Source of the DNA: Hyphomicrobium sp.
GTDB lineage: Bacteria > Pseudomonadota > Alphaproteobacteria > Rhizobiales > Hyphomicrobiaceae
Assembly (NCBI RefSeq): GCF_019744875.1
Contig: NZ_JAIETU010000013.1
Span: 62,001-126,000, forward strand
Length of the DNA: 64,000 nucleotides
Direction of reading: 5' to 3'
Part shown: positions 37,046 through 46,785 of the stretch, one piece after another
Position numbering within the stretch: position 1 is the stretch's first letter
Layout of the letters: each line of letters starts with the position of its first letter
The notes under the pieces: generated by a model
Database searches by the model: none
Told to the model about the DNA's origin: nothing
The model's input: the letters and a program-made list of their open reading frames with translations, nothing else
Position numbers and translations under genes: made by a program

Positions 37046-38145
37046 GGTCCCGCCTCGCTGGTCAGAGGCTCGCTGGTCAGAGGATCGGGCGCGCCTTGGT
37101 AGACGGAGCTCTTGAGATAGACGTCGATTGCGAACCGGATCAGCACGCCGAGCGCGGCCGCGAGCGGCACGGCGATTAACGTGCCGACGAAGCCGAACAG
37201 ATAGCTGAAGACGAACAGCGCAAAGATCAGCCAGACCGGATGCAGCCCGATCTTCGAGCCAACGATGGTCGGGCCGAGAAAGCCCGCATCGAGCGCCTGC
37301 GCCGCGATGAAAACACCAACCACCAGCAGGATCGGCACCATGTCCGGCCAGAACTGCACCACGGCCACCGTCGTGGCCGTGAGAAAGCCGATCAGCCATC
37401 CCACGATCGGCACGAACGCAAGCGCACCCGTCACGAGCCCGATCAGCAGGCCGTAGTTCAGGCCGATCGCGCTGAGCGCGATGGCATAAAACGCGCCGAG
37501 GATCAGACACACTGTGCCCTGCCCGCGCACGAACGCCGCCACGGCATCGTTCATGTCGGAAGCGAGCGCGCGCACGGAGGACGCGTGTCCCCGGGGCAGC
37601 CAGCCATCGATCTTGTGCAGCATGGGATGCCAATCAATCAGCAGATAGAAAACAACGAGCGGCGTCACGAGCAGCAAGGCCAGAAAATTGACGATCGCGA
37701 GGCTGCGGCTCCAGATCGATGTCGCAGCCCAGCCCGCAAGGCTCGCCCAGTTCTCCGACAGCGCATCCGTCGCCCGGCCGATCTGCGTATCGAGACCGGC
37801 GAACCCGGGCCCGAACCGCGCCCGCACCCACGCGTCGGCCCCCTCCCGAAGCCGCGCCACCTCGCCCGGCAGCGCCGCCGCGAGATCCTGCGCCTGCGCC
37901 AGGATGACGGGCACGATCAGGACCAGGCTGGCCACGGCGAGCACGACGAGCGACACGACGATGAGGAGCGAGGCAACGATACGATTCAATCCGAACTCGA
38001 CGAGCTTGTCGGCCAGCGGACTGAGAAAATAGGCGATGGCGATGCCCGCCACGAACGGCAGCAGGATATCCTTGAGCACCGCGATCGTGAGGATCAGCAG
38101 TGCGGCCGCCGTCATCCAGAACAGGACCTGCCGCTCCGCCCGCAT
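37042..38145 (-). CDS. AI-2E family transporter (PerM-like)
   Basis: A 367-residue polytopic membrane protein of the AI-2E/PerM family. About eight hydrophobic segments are visible, beginning with FWMTAAALLILTIAVL and ending with SYLFGFVGTLIAVPLAAALG, and the family segment DFLGPTIVG-like (LDAGFLGPTIVGSKIGLHPVW). Substrates vary or are unknown; some members are ion antiporters. ATG 38145 has GAGGGAACA upstream; an earlier in-frame start lacks support. It is translationally coupled to hdaA. Confidence 0.92.
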   Translation of the reverse strand: MRAERQVLFWMTAAALLILTIAVLKDILLPFVAGIAIAYFLSPLADKLVEFGLNRIVASLLIVVSLVVLAVASLVLIVPVILAQAQDLAAALPGEVARLREGADAWVRARFGPGFAGLDTQIGRATDALSENWASLAGWAATSIWSRSLAIVNFLALLLVTPLVVFYLLIDWHPMLHKIDGWLPRGHASSVRALASDMNDAVAAFVRGQGTVCLILGAFYAIALSAIGLNYGLLIGLVTGALAFVPIVGWLIGFLTATTVAVVQFWPDMVPILLVVGVFIAAQALDAGFLGPTIVGSKIGLHPVWLIFALFVFSYLFGFVGTLIAVPLAAALGVLIRFAIDVYLKSSVYQGAPDPLTSEPLTSEAGP

Positions 38146-38265
38146 TGTTCCCTCTATCTCCTTGATCCTCGCATGCGCAAGCGGCACGCCACGCGCGTTC
38201 ACACTACTCAGACATCCACACGGCTCCGGCAACTGCGACCGCCGCAGCGGCGAGCTGGCAGGACT

Positions 38266-38829
38266 TTAACCCGACATGTGGCGAAGCCAAGCCTGCAGAT
38301 ACGCATAGAGCGACGCGATGGTGAGCGCACCGGCCACCCACACGAGTCCGATCCTCAGCACTTCGAGACCGAGCCCGAACCCGTCGTCGGCCAGCACCAC
38401 GCCGGCGAGCACGATCTGCGCCACCGTGTTGGCCTTGCTGACAGCCAGCGGGCTGATGCGCACGGGCTTGTCGAGCAGCCACGAGAGCATGACGCCGACC
38501 ACGATCAGGATATCGCGCGAGACGACCGCGATCACGAGCCACGACGGCAACGCGCCGCGCACGCCGAGCGCGACGAAGATCGAGACGATCAGGAGCTTGT
38601 CGGCCAGCGGATCGAGATACGCGCCGAGCTCCGTCGAGAGACCGAACCGCTTGGCAATGAAGCCGTCGACAGCATCCGAGACGCCGGCCAGCACGAAGGC
38701 GAAGAACGCGAGTTGCGTCTGCCCTGAGACCAGCAGCCAGAACACGATGGGCACCAGGATCACCCGGCCCAAAGTGATGACGTTGGGAAGGTTCAGATAC
38801 CGTGGGCCCGAAACGCGAAAAACAACCAT
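38266..38829 (-). CDS. pgsA: CDP-alcohol phosphatidyltransferase (PgsA-like)
   Basis: A 187-residue integral membrane enzyme. The CDP-alcohol phosphotransferase signature is present in modified form: SDAVDGFIAKRFGLSTELGA followed by YLDPLADK, giving the D-x2-DG ... G-x3-D-x3-D metal and substrate site, with K in place of the usual A before R. Phosphatidylglycerophosphate synthase is the likeliest activity from size and N-terminus (NLPNVITLGRVILVPIVFWL). It precedes the AI-2E transporter in the same direction by about 120 nt. Confidence 0.88.
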   Translation of the reverse strand: MVVFRVSGPRYLNLPNVITLGRVILVPIVFWLLVSGQTQLAFFAFVLAGVSDAVDGFIAKRFGLSTELGAYLDPLADKLLIVSIFVALGVRGALPSWLVIAVVSRDILIVVGVMLSWLLDKPVRISPLAVSKANTVAQIVLAGVVLADDGFGLGLEVLRIGLVWVAGALTIASLYAYLQAWLRHMSG

Positions 38830-38962
38830 TCTCTACTCTTGCCCGACGTTTCTTCTTGGGGTCACCCGAACAATGTCACGTCGCGACCCCGTTGCGCTAG
38901 TCTATCGGGATTGGGTAGGGCGCCCGGGGCGGTCCCCGCCGGGCCGTTGACAGACGGCTGAA

Positions 38963-40114
38963 CTAATATCCCGAGCGCAGCGACCAGGCTTGGCCGCTGC
39001 CCGAGAGCGTGAGCCCCTGCCGCGCGAGAACCGCCGCCAGGCTGGTGCCGCCGCCCGGATAGCGCACCGAAACATCCGCTGAATTCGGCGAGACCGTGCC
39101 GATCCGCACGTCGTCGATGCCGGGGATTTCGAGGATCTGCCGGCGCATGTCGTCCCACTCTTCGAGGGTCGAGTACGCGACCGCCATCTGAATAATGCCG
39201 CCCGCCCCGCCACCGTCCTCGGTCTTGGCGACCTTCCACCGGCCTTCGAGCACGCCCTGCGTCACGACCGCCGCCAGCTCCATGGCATAGCCGGCGTCCC
39301 CGCCGTCGATGTGATAGCCGCGCCTCCAGGATACGAGACCCGCCGCATCGATGCCGGCCAGCGTGACGTTGAGCTGCTTGTTCGACTCATCGATTTCCGC
39401 GATGGCGAACATCACGAAATCGGCCTTGTATTCATTGGTCAGCACGCGCTCGGCGCGATCGTCGCCGGCCAGCGCGGCATTGATCGTGTCGTCCTGAATC
39501 GACGGCAGCAGCGCCTCGATACGCATCGGCGTCAGCGTGTTTTCGAGGTCGAGCACCTTCCACGACTTGGTCCACGTGTCGCCACCCGGGCGAAACCGCA
39601 CGCCGCCGCTCGGGTCGGACTGCGTCATCACGGGAATGAGCACGAGCTTCGGCGACTGCTCTTCGATGAACGGCACGCCCTCGCGCTTGAGAAGGTTGCG
39701 CACGGCATCGGCCTGGAACGAGAAATCGAGGCTGGCGATGTATTCGGTGCGCGAGTTGCTCTCCGAGCGGATGGCCACGCCGTCGACGAAGTTGCCGGCC
39801 TGCATGGACTTCAGCCGGTCGACCTGGGCGTAGGCCGTAACCGGCACGAGGCGCTTGAGCAGCGCCCCGAACGCGGCCTGCTGGCCGTCCGCATGCGCCT
39901 TCTCTTTTGCCGCAACCGCATCCTTGGCGGTCGCCTCCACAGGATAATTGGCGATCGTGTAGACCTTGTCGCGCGGGGCGGCGGAAAGCGGATGAGCGAG
40001 CGCCAGAGCGCCAGCCAAGGCGGCCGGAAGAGCCCGGGCAATCGGCGCGAGCCGGACGAATGGCGCGGGGCGGCAAATCGGCGTGTGACGTCTCAAAACC
40101 AGCCTCCAGGCCAT
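38963..40114 (-). CDS. DUF2066 domain-containing exported protein
   Basis: A 383-residue protein of the DUF2066 family. An N-terminal hydrophobic segment ending LAHPLSAA acts as a signal sequence. The body begins DKVYTIANYPVEATAKDAVA and includes RLVPVTAYAQVDRL and SLDFSFQADAVRNLLKREG, as in relatives. Function is unknown; related proteins are predicted periplasmic or outer-membrane-associated. The start at ATG 40114 lacks a strong ribosome-binding site and could be reconsidered. It is divergent from purM. Confidence 0.85.
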   Translation of the reverse strand: MAWRLVLRRHTPICRPAPFVRLAPIARALPAALAGALALAHPLSAAPRDKVYTIANYPVEATAKDAVAAKEKAHADGQQAAFGALLKRLVPVTAYAQVDRLKSMQAGNFVDGVAIRSESNSRTEYIASLDFSFQADAVRNLLKREGVPFIEEQSPKLVLIPVMTQSDPSGGVRFRPGGDTWTKSWKVLDLENTLTPMRIEALLPSIQDDTINAALAGDDRAERVLTNEYKADFVMFAIAEIDESNKQLNVTLAGIDAAGLVSWRRGYHIDGGDAGYAMELAAVVTQGVLEGRWKVAKTEDGGGAGGIIQMAVAYSTLEEWDDMRRQILEIPGIDDVRIGTVSPNSADVSVRYPGGGTSLAAVLARQGLTLSGSGQAWSLRSGY

Positions 40115-40280
40115 TGCGTATCCAGCCGCCGCGGAGGCCGTCGCGACCGCGACCGAAGCCCGCCGCAGAGCCCTTGTCCGTTGCCGTTGCCGCCATGAGC
40201 TGGTACGAGGCCATCTCCAGACGACATTCGGGCGAAAATAGGGATCAAACCCCGTGCGCCCGCGCTCATTTTGAGGACGT

Positions 40281-41414
40281 ATGAGCCAGCCAACGGACGG
40301 TTCCCCCGCACCGAGCATCACCTACCGCGAGTCGGGGGTAGACATAGACGCCGGCAACGCCCTCGTCGAGGCGATCAAGGGAATTGCGGGGTCCACCCGC
40401 CGCGCGGGAGCCGATGCGGACCTCGGCGGCTTCGGTGGCCTGTTCGATCTCAAGCGCGCCGGCTACCGCGATCCCATCCTGGTCGCCGCCAACGACGGCG
40501 TGGGCACCAAGCTCCGCATCGCCATCGACACCGGCCGCCATGCCACGATCGGCATCGACCTCGTCGCCATGTGCGTCAACGATCTCGTCGTCCAGGGCGC
40601 GGAACCTCTGTTCTTTCTCGACTATTTCGCCGTCGGCAAACTGGATGTCGCAACCGCGACGTCGGTCGTGGCCGGCATCGGCGAAGGCTGCCGTCAGGCG
40701 GGCTGTGCACTGATCGGCGGGGAAACCGCGGAAATGCCCGGACACTACAAGGGCGACGACTACGACCTTGCGGGCTTTGCCGTCGGCGCCGTCGAACGCG
40801 GCGAGATCCTTCCGCGACTGGACGTAGCGATTGGCGATCTGATTATCGGCCTGCCGTCGTCGGGCGTGCACTCCAACGGCTACTCCCTCGTACGTCGCCT
40901 CGCCGCCGAGGAAAAGCTCGGCTGGAACGACCCGGCGCCGTTTGCCCCGGGCGTCTCGCTGGCCGACGCCCTGCTCGAGCCGACCCGCATCTACGTGAAG
41001 CCCATCCTGCGCGCGCTGGAGGCGACCAGCGGCGCAGTCGACGGCCCGATCAAGGCGCTGGCTCACATCACCGGCGGCGGCCTCTCCGAGAACCTGCCGC
41101 GCGTGCTTCCGCCCACCGTTGCCGCCGCCATCGACCTGACGAGCTGGCGCGCGCCCGCCGTCTTCGGCTGGCTCGCGAAGGCCGGCCGCCTGCCCGACGC
41201 CGAGATGCTCCGCACGTTCAACTGCGGCATCGGAATGGTCATCGTCGTCGCGAAAGAGGGCGTCGAAAGCGTGATGGAACACCTCGCCGCAGCAGGCGAG
41301 CAGCCTGTCGTGATCGGCGAAGTCGTGCCGCCCACGGGCGAGAAGGGCTCGGCTAAGGGCAAGGGCGAAGCGTGGGCCGTCGCCTACGAAGGCGCGTTGA
41401 AATTCACCGGCTGA
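40281..41414 (+). CDS. purM: Phosphoribosylformylglycinamidine cyclo-ligase
   Basis: A 377-residue AIR synthetase catalysing the ATP-dependent ring closure of FGAM in purine synthesis. Landmarks are [17 protein letters not shown] at the N-terminus, [36 protein letters not shown], the [11 protein letters not shown] block and [19 protein letters not shown] 40281 has GAGG about 4 nt upstream. purN follows but is about 490 nt away, with a small opposite-strand gene between, which is unusual for this pair. Confidence 0.96.
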   Translation: MSQPTDGSPAPSITYRESGVDIDAGNALVEAIKGIAGSTRRAGADADLGGFGGLFDLKRAGYRDPILVAANDGVGTKLRIAIDTGRHATIGIDLVAMCVNDLVVQGAEPLFFLDYFAVGKLDVATATSVVAGIGEGCRQAGCALIGGETAEMPGHYKGDDYDLAGFAVGAVERGEILPRLDVAIGDLIIGLPSSGVHSNGYSLVRRLAAEEKLGWNDPAPFAPGVSLADALLEPTRIYVKPILRALEATSGAVDGPIKALAHITGGGLSENLPRVLPPTVAAAIDLTSWRAPAVFGWLAKAGRLPDAEMLRTFNCGIGMVIVVAKEGVESVMEHLAAAGEQPVVIGEVVPPTGEKGSAKGKGEAWAVAYEGALKFTG

Positions 41415-41434
41415 GCAACGGGCCCGCGGCCCAA

Positions 41435-41459
41435 CCGGCAGGGCGCGAGGCCCCGCCGG
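41435..41459 (+). terminator. Terminator-like stem-loop after purM
   Basis: A 10-bp stem with one mismatch (CCGGCAGGGC / GCCCCGCCGG) and a 5-nt loop lies 20 nt after the purM stop codon, between convergent genes. No T run follows, so the assignment is tentative. Confidence 0.4.
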
Positions 41460-41475
41460 CTAAGGCCGCGAAGCG

Positions 41476-41709
41476 CTATGCCACGACTTCGGCGATGTCG
41501 CTGATCTGCGCGGGATACGTCGGCCGGGTGTTGTCCTGGTTCCAGACGCCTTCCGCGTAACGCGTCCCCCCTTCACCCGTCACTTTGACGTCGGTGAAGC
41601 CTGCCGCTTGAAACTTGTTCGCAATCATCTCGTTGCTCGCGATGCGCTCGACGAAGCCCAAGGTGATGACCGACCTGTATCGTTTCCCCTTTTGGAGCGT
41701 GAAATCCAT
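41476..41709 (-). CDS. Small hypothetical protein between purM and purN
   Basis: A 77-residue soluble protein beginning MDFTLQKGKRYRSVITLGFV. AAGG lies upstream of ATG 41709 at good spacing, supporting this start over an in-frame upstream one at 41841. The middle (IANKFQAAGFTDVKVTGEGG) has the look of a small alpha/beta fold. No family is recognised. It runs opposite to both purine genes. Confidence 0.65.
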   Translation of the reverse strand: MDFTLQKGKRYRSVITLGFVERIASNEMIANKFQAAGFTDVKVTGEGGTRYAEGVWNQDNTRPTYPAQISDIAEVVA

Positions 41710-41901
41710 TTTCGTCCTTACGCCTCCACATGGCTCAATCCAGGAATGATGATATAGCACGATCCGGACGCTCAGTGCCCCCAATGAGCGCTCCCAGTTC
41801 ATGAGCGCACCGGGTTCATGGAGAAGCACACTGCAAGGCACCCAACCGGCCGGCCGTCATCTCGCCTGCCGCCTCCCGTCAACCTCGGCCAACTCTAGAA
41901 C

Positions 41902-42567
41902 ATGACCGCACCCGCAAAACCTCGCATCGCGATTTTCATCTCCGGCCGCGGCTCCAACATGCAGGCCCTCGTCGAGGCCGCCCGCGCGCCCGACTATCCG
42001 GCAGAGATCGCTCTCGTCATCGCCAATCGCCCCGATGCGCCGGGCCTTGCGTGGGCGAAGGCGCAGGGGCTGTCCGTGCTGGGCTTCGACCACAAGCATT
42101 ACGAGAGCCGGGAGCATTTCGAAGGACAGCTCCAGAGCGTGCTCGAACTGTCCCGCATCGACATCGTCGCCCTCGCGGGCTTCATGCGGCTGATGACGGC
42201 CGAGTTCGTCTCGCGCTGGTACGGGCGCATGATCAACATCCACCCCTCGCTGCTGCCCGTGCTCAAGGGCCTGAAAACCCACGAGCGCGCCCTCGAGGCC
42301 GGCGTGCGGATCACGGGTTGTACGGTCCATTTCGTCAGCGCAGAAATGGACGCGGGCCCGATCATCGGCCAGGCGGCCGTGCCGGTGCTGGCCTCGGACA
42401 CGCCCGAGACCCTCGCCGCCCGTGTTCTGGCCGCAGAGCACGTGCTCTATCCGCGCATGCTGGCCCTCGTGGCGCAAGGCAAAGTCCGCGTCGACGACAC
42501 CGCGGTCCGGTGGCAAGACACTGGTATTGCTGAGATTAACCAGTCGGCCATGCTGGTCTCGCCATAG
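41902..42567 (+). CDS. purN: Phosphoribosylglycinamide formyltransferase
   Basis: A 221-residue GAR transformylase transferring a formyl group from 10-formyl-THF. Motifs are RIAIFISGRGSNMQALVEA at the N-terminus, IVALAGFMRLMTAEFV, NIHPSLLPVLKGLKTHERAL with the catalytic Asn and His, and GCTVHFVSAEMDAGPIIGQA with the catalytic Asp. Length is normal. It acts two steps before PurM. Confidence 0.96.
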   Translation: MTAPAKPRIAIFISGRGSNMQALVEAARAPDYPAEIALVIANRPDAPGLAWAKAQGLSVLGFDHKHYESREHFEGQLQSVLELSRIDIVALAGFMRLMTAEFVSRWYGRMINIHPSLLPVLKGLKTHERALEAGVRITGCTVHFVSAEMDAGPIIGQAAVPVLASDTPETLAARVLAAEHVLYPRMLALVAQGKVRVDDTAVRWQDTGIAEINQSAMLVSP

Positions 42568-42954
42568 CCCGATTGCGCGGATACTGAACGCGGTCTGGAT
42601 GACGGACTGGTCTAGACCATTGGCCGAGCGCGATGCTGACGCATGGACAGTCTAAAACCGACGGACCTAGAGTGCTCTTGAACAGCGACATGCCGGACGA
42701 CAGGCCCCATGCGGCGTCAACTTTGCGTGCGGGTTCCCGTGGAAACATCCCTTGGCCCGCCACTATACTAGCGTATGCGTGAATTGAGGGCTGCCACCCC
42801 AGATTTCATTGCGCCCTGTCAAACCCTTGGGCGCAAAAAACCTTGAGAACGAACAATCCGCTCCGGCCTCCGTTCGAGGTCTACGGCGTTCGCTGATGAC
42901 AACCTTCGCTTGGGGCCTCAACGGCCCCACCGGATCGACCCGGAGAGAATTCGT
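42568..42954. other. Intergenic region upstream of the cytochrome P450
   Basis: About 390 nt with no supported gene. It should hold the P450 promoter. A perfect 12-bp palindrome TGGTCTAGACCA lies at 42608-42619, 41 nt after purN. It may be an operator. No terminator with a T run is evident after purN. Confidence 0.4.
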
Positions 42955-44319
42955 ATGACCGCAGAAACGACAGACGCACAGTCCGGCATGGGCCTCGGCG
43001 ACGAGAGCAGCATCTGGTTCAATCTTTCGCCGCTGCTGAAAGATCCCGAGAACCCGATGCGCCTGCTGATGCAGATGGCGGATCGCTACGGCCCTGTCAT
43101 TCCCGTCAACATGGCCAACCAGCGCGTCGTGCTGGTGACGGACCCGGAGTACTTCAAGCACATCCTCGTCACCAAGGTGGACAACTACGTCAAATACTTC
43201 GACGGCCTGAAGCCGATCTTCGGCAAGTCCATGATCACGCACGACGGCGCGCTCTGGCAGAAGATCCGCATGCCCCAGCAGCCGGCGTTCCACCCGGACG
43301 CCTTCGGCGACTACATCCCCTACTTCATCGACGCCATCAAATCGAAGATGGCCGCCTGGGGCGAGCTGGCCAAGACCGGCGAGACTTTCGAGATGGTCGA
43401 GCAGACCTGGACGCTCGCCGCCGACATGATCTGCAAGGCGCTGTTCGATCGCGACATGCCCTTCAATCCGCACTTCGTGTTCAAGTGCGTGAAGACCTAC
43501 ACCGACGTGTCGAACCACAAGGACATCCGCCTCAAGCGTCAGGCCGACGCGCTCTTCGAGGTCGGCGAGGAAGACACCGCCAAGGCCGTCGAAGCCTGGT
43601 GGAGCGTGCCACCCGCCGTGTTCGCCGCCGATCCGCGCGAGGAGCGCGAAAAAACGCTCCTCAAGATGATCGAGGCTGCGGTTGCAGATCCCGCAATTCC
43701 CGAGTTCGACCAGCAGCAGGCCATCGACGAGATCAAGCAGTACCTGTGGGCCGGCACCGAAACGACGGCGCTGACGCTCGCCTGGGCGCTCTATCTCACG
43801 TCGAAGCACCCGGAAGCCGCCGAGCGCATCCGCCGCGAGGGCGAAACCGTGTGCGGCGATCGCGAGCCGACGGCGGCCGACTACTCGGCACTGCAGTACA
43901 CGCGCTCCGTCATTCAGGAGACGATGCGTCTCTATCCCCCGGTCTGGAGCTTGATCCGCGTCGCAACCCAGGAAGACACCATCGCCGGCAAACAGATCCT
44001 GCCCGGCGACCGCATCGTGCTGTTCGGCTACGGCGCCCACCACAATCCGAAGTTCTGGAAAGACCCGGAAGCGTTCGTGCCCGAGCGCTGGATGGACAAG
44101 ACCCAGAAGCAGGTGAAGTACAGCTACATCCCCTTCGGCGCCGGCAAGCGCTCGTGCATCGGCGGCGCCATGAGCCAGGTGGAGAACACTCTCGCACTCT
44201 CGATCCTGCTGCGCCGCTTCCGTCCAGAGTACGTCGGGCTCGAGCCGCCGGGCATCAACGCCACCGTGACGCTGACGCCGCGCGGCGGCCTCTTGTTCCG
44301 CGTTCGCGAGCTGAGCTGA
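42955..44319 (+). CDS. Cytochrome P450
   Basis: A 454-residue soluble heme monooxygenase. The I-helix oxygen-activation motif AGTETTAL, the ExxR motif in QETMRLYPPVW, the PERW segment and the heme loop PFGAGKRSCIGG with the ligand Cys near residue 401 are all intact. There is no N-terminal membrane anchor. ATG 42955 has GGAGAG upstream. No ferredoxin or reductase gene is adjacent, so electron partners must be elsewhere. The sequence style (AGTETT, YPPVW) is closer to CYP4/CYP102-like bacterial enzymes than to P450cam; the substrate is unknown. Confidence 0.94.
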   Translation: MTAETTDAQSGMGLGDESSIWFNLSPLLKDPENPMRLLMQMADRYGPVIPVNMANQRVVLVTDPEYFKHILVTKVDNYVKYFDGLKPIFGKSMITHDGALWQKIRMPQQPAFHPDAFGDYIPYFIDAIKSKMAAWGELAKTGETFEMVEQTWTLAADMICKALFDRDMPFNPHFVFKCVKTYTDVSNHKDIRLKRQADALFEVGEEDTAKAVEAWWSVPPAVFAADPREEREKTLLKMIEAAVADPAIPEFDQQQAIDEIKQYLWAGTETTALTLAWALYLTSKHPEAAERIRREGETVCGDREPTAADYSALQYTRSVIQETMRLYPPVWSLIRVATQEDTIAGKQILPGDRIVLFGYGAHHNPKFWKDPEAFVPERWMDKTQKQVKYSYIPFGAGKRSCIGGAMSQVENTLALSILLRRFRPEYVGLEPPGINATVTLTPRGGLLFRVRELS

Positions 44320-44342
44320 TCCTCAGTCAAACAAACGGCAAA

Positions 44343-44370
44343 AAAACGGGTCCCGAACGGGACCCGTTTT
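44343..44370. terminator. Bidirectional terminator between P450 and ndk
   Basis: A 12-bp perfect stem (AAAACGGGTCCC / GGGACCCGTTTT) with a 4-nt loop. The arms supply a T run on either strand, so it can end both the P450 (plus) and ndk (minus) transcripts. Confidence 0.9.
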
Positions 44371-44401
44371 CGTATCTCGATGCGGTCGCTGAAACGCGAC
44401 T

Positions 44402-44824
44402 TTAGCCGACGATTTCTTCCGGCTTGAAGAAGAGCGCGATTTCGCGCGCGGCCGATGCAGCGCCGTCCGAACCATGCACGGAGTTCTCACCCTTCGAGAG
44501 AGCGAACAGCTTGCGGATCGTGCCGTCGGCCGCCTGGGCCGGATCGGTCGCGCCCATGACTTCGCGATACTTGGCGATGGCGTTGTCGCCTTCGAGTACC
44601 TGGATCACGACGGGCTCGGAGGTCATGAACGACACCAGTTCGCCGAAGAAGGGGCGTTCCTTGTGCTCTGCGTAGAATTCCTGCGCCTGAGCCAGCGCGA
44701 GCTTGACGCGCTTCTGGCCGACGATACGCAAGCCCGCCTTCTCGATCACGGCATTGATTTCGCCGGTGAGGTTGCGCTTGGTCGCGTCCGGTTTGATGAT
44801 CGAGAAAGTCCGCTCGTTTGCCAT
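44402..44824 (-). CDS. ndk: Nucleoside diphosphate kinase
   Basis: A 140-residue enzyme transferring the gamma phosphate between nucleoside triphosphates and diphosphates. The N-terminus [20 protein letters not shown] and the active-site motif [12 protein letters not shown] with the phosphorylated His are intact. Length is standard. It is monocistronic and ends at the shared bidirectional terminator. Confidence 0.97.
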   Translation of the reverse strand: MANERTFSIIKPDATKRNLTGEINAVIEKAGLRIVGQKRVKLALAQAQEFYAEHKERPFFGELVSFMTSEPVVIQVLEGDNAIAKYREVMGATDPAQAADGTIRKLFALSKGENSVHGSDGAASAAREIALFFKPEEIVG

Positions 44825-45176
44825 TGGCTTTCGCAGTCTCCGTGTTCTTTCGAATTTTGCTTCTATCGCGGCGGTTTATAGGAAAACTGCGCAGCCATTA
44901 GGACGTGGCGGCTTAACGCAGGCGCATACCGCGTCCCTATAGCCGCTGAAAATGCCCTGTAAAAGCCTGGATTCAATGTCTGATCAGGCTTTGGCTGCGC
45001 AGATCGCACAGACTATCCCTCCTGTCTATGACGAACGTTTAAGGGGAACGGACCGTCAGGGCCTGCATGTGGGTAGCAGCGACATCGAAATGGGACTTCG
45101 GACGGGGCATGGCCGCCGCCACCGGCAGGGCGCTAAGGACTTGCCCTGCCGTTTGGACTTCATGGTATGAGCAGGC
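44825..45176. other. Divergent intergenic region
   Basis: About 350 nt between ndk (minus) and the GYF_2 gene (plus). Short open frames occur but none has convincing codon use or a binding site. I see no strong hairpin or RNA feature. Confidence 0.4.
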
Positions 45177-46775
45177 ATGAGCGGAACAGACACGAACTTT
45201 CAATGGTTCATCGCGCGGGACGGCCGGCAGCACGGCCCAGTCTCGGACGTCGAGATTCGCAAGCTCGTTGAACTCGCTCACCTGAAACCGACCGACCTCG
45301 TCTGGCGGCAGGGCTTCTCCGACTGGCGCACGGCGGCATCTGTTTTTCCGATCCCCGAAGCGCAGGCAGCACCCGCGGCCCCGGCGCAGGCACCAAACCC
45401 TCAATCGCCCTCCCCGTCAGGTGCGGCACAGGCGCCCGTCTCCACCCAGGCTCCGGCCGGTCAGTCCCCATCCTCGGCATTTCAGGTTCCCGGCCCCCAA
45501 TCGACGGGCCCCGGATCAGGCCCCGGCCCGGGTTCTATGCAAGGCCTGAGCGCCGCGCACGGATCGAGCTTTGGATCCGCCCCGGGGCAGCCCTCCGGAC
45601 CCGCGGCCTCACAACCCTATTCCCCGTTCGGCCAGCCCGGCCCCGGACGAGCGCCCGGGCCTGACCCGTTGGCGACACGCCCGCTGGGCAATCCCATGCC
45701 GGGCAGCGGCCCCTATCCCGCCGGCGCCCCCGGCCCAGGAGGACCTGGGCAAGGAGGACCTGGACCGGGAGGACTGGGAGGCCCAGGACCAGGGCCCGGC
45801 CCGGCCGGCTCGCCCCGCATCACCACCGATATGCGCCGCCCCGACAAGTCGGCACAGTCCCGCGCCAAAGCAGCCCCGCGCAAAGGCCGCCGCATGGCGC
45901 TGGTCGCGACCGGCCTCATCGGCATGACGGCCGCGGGCGCCTGGCTGAGCAGCCAGTACAAGGACCAGATTATCGCTTACGTCCACGCACCCGGCAGCGA
46001 CACGGCTGACGGCGAAAAATCTGCGGACGGCTCCACCGCCACGGCCACTGCCGGCGTGATGGCCGACGCCACCAAGCCGTCGGAAACGGCGGCGACCCCG
46101 GTCGCGAACGTTGTGCCGGACGTCGGCCAGATGGACGCAAAACTGCAGGCCCGCCGCATGTGGGTTGCGATCAAGCAGCAGTTTCCGGACCGCTATCAGG
46201 AAATCGTGACCCAGTCGGCGCGCCTGACCGCCGAGCAGAAGCCGCAGCCGGAAATCACCGCGTATCTCATCGGCGAGATCGTGAAGATCCGCCGCGAGAA
46301 CGCGCAGCATGCCTTGGCCGCGCCGACGGCGCGCCACAAGGAGCTCGCGGCGGCATTCCTTGCCAACCTTCAGGAACTTTCTCGCGAAGGCGGCGACGGC
46401 TGTTACGAGTTCATCTCGCGCGGCGAAAACAGTGCCGCCATTCTTTCGCGCATCGACGACGCCTCACGCAGCACCGAGATCGAAACGCAACTCGTGACCA
46501 TCGTCTCCGCAATCGTCGAGGGACGCGCGCAGCCCGCGACGCATCCCTCGCCCGTCAAGACCGACTACGACGTGCTGGCCGGCGAACTCGGCCGCCTCGG
46601 CTGGACGCAGGCCGACATGCGGCTCTTCGCCAATCCGAAGGAGCTCGCTAAGGCGCCGCGCGAACGGGTCTGCAGCATGTTGAAGGACTGGTTTACCGCG
46701 CACCTCGCGATCCAGGACCCCTCGACGCAGGAGCGTCTCCTGTTCGAAACGCTGAAGCCTGTCGTCTCGGGCTAG
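45177..46775 (+). CDS. GYF_2-domain membrane protein with Pro/Gly-rich linker
   Basis: A 532-residue protein. Residues about 8-60 form a GYF_2 (DUF4339) domain (FIARDGRQHGPVSDVEIRKL, then TDLVWRQGFSDWRTA), a fold associated with protein-protein contacts in membrane proteins. A Pro/Gly/Ser/Gln-rich linker of about 165 residues follows, then a basic patch and one transmembrane helix (MALVATGLIGMTAAGAWLSS near 239-258). The C-terminal part (about 300-530) is helical and probably extracytoplasmic. Function unknown. Confidence 0.8.
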   Translation: MSGTDTNFQWFIARDGRQHGPVSDVEIRKLVELAHLKPTDLVWRQGFSDWRTAASVFPIPEAQAAPAAPAQAPNPQSPSPSGAAQAPVSTQAPAGQSPSSAFQVPGPQSTGPGSGPGPGSMQGLSAAHGSSFGSAPGQPSGPAASQPYSPFGQPGPGRAPGPDPLATRPLGNPMPGSGPYPAGAPGPGGPGQGGPGPGGLGGPGPGPGPAGSPRITTDMRRPDKSAQSRAKAAPRKGRRMALVATGLIGMTAAGAWLSSQYKDQIIAYVHAPGSDTADGEKSADGSTATATAGVMADATKPSETAATPVANVVPDVGQMDAKLQARRMWVAIKQQFPDRYQEIVTQSARLTAEQKPQPEITAYLIGEIVKIRRENAQHALAAPTARHKELAAAFLANLQELSREGGDGCYEFISRGENSAAILSRIDDASRSTEIETQLVTIVSAIVEGRAQPATHPSPVKTDYDVLAGELGRLGWTQADMRLFANPKELAKAPRERVCSMLKDWFTAHLAIQDPSTQERLLFETLKPVVSG

Positions 46776-46785
46776 CGATGAACCA

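Noticed and set aside
44952-45170. A 72-residue plus-strand frame between ndk and the GYF_2 gene
   Set aside because: No convincing ribosome-binding site, biased composition and no recognisable features.
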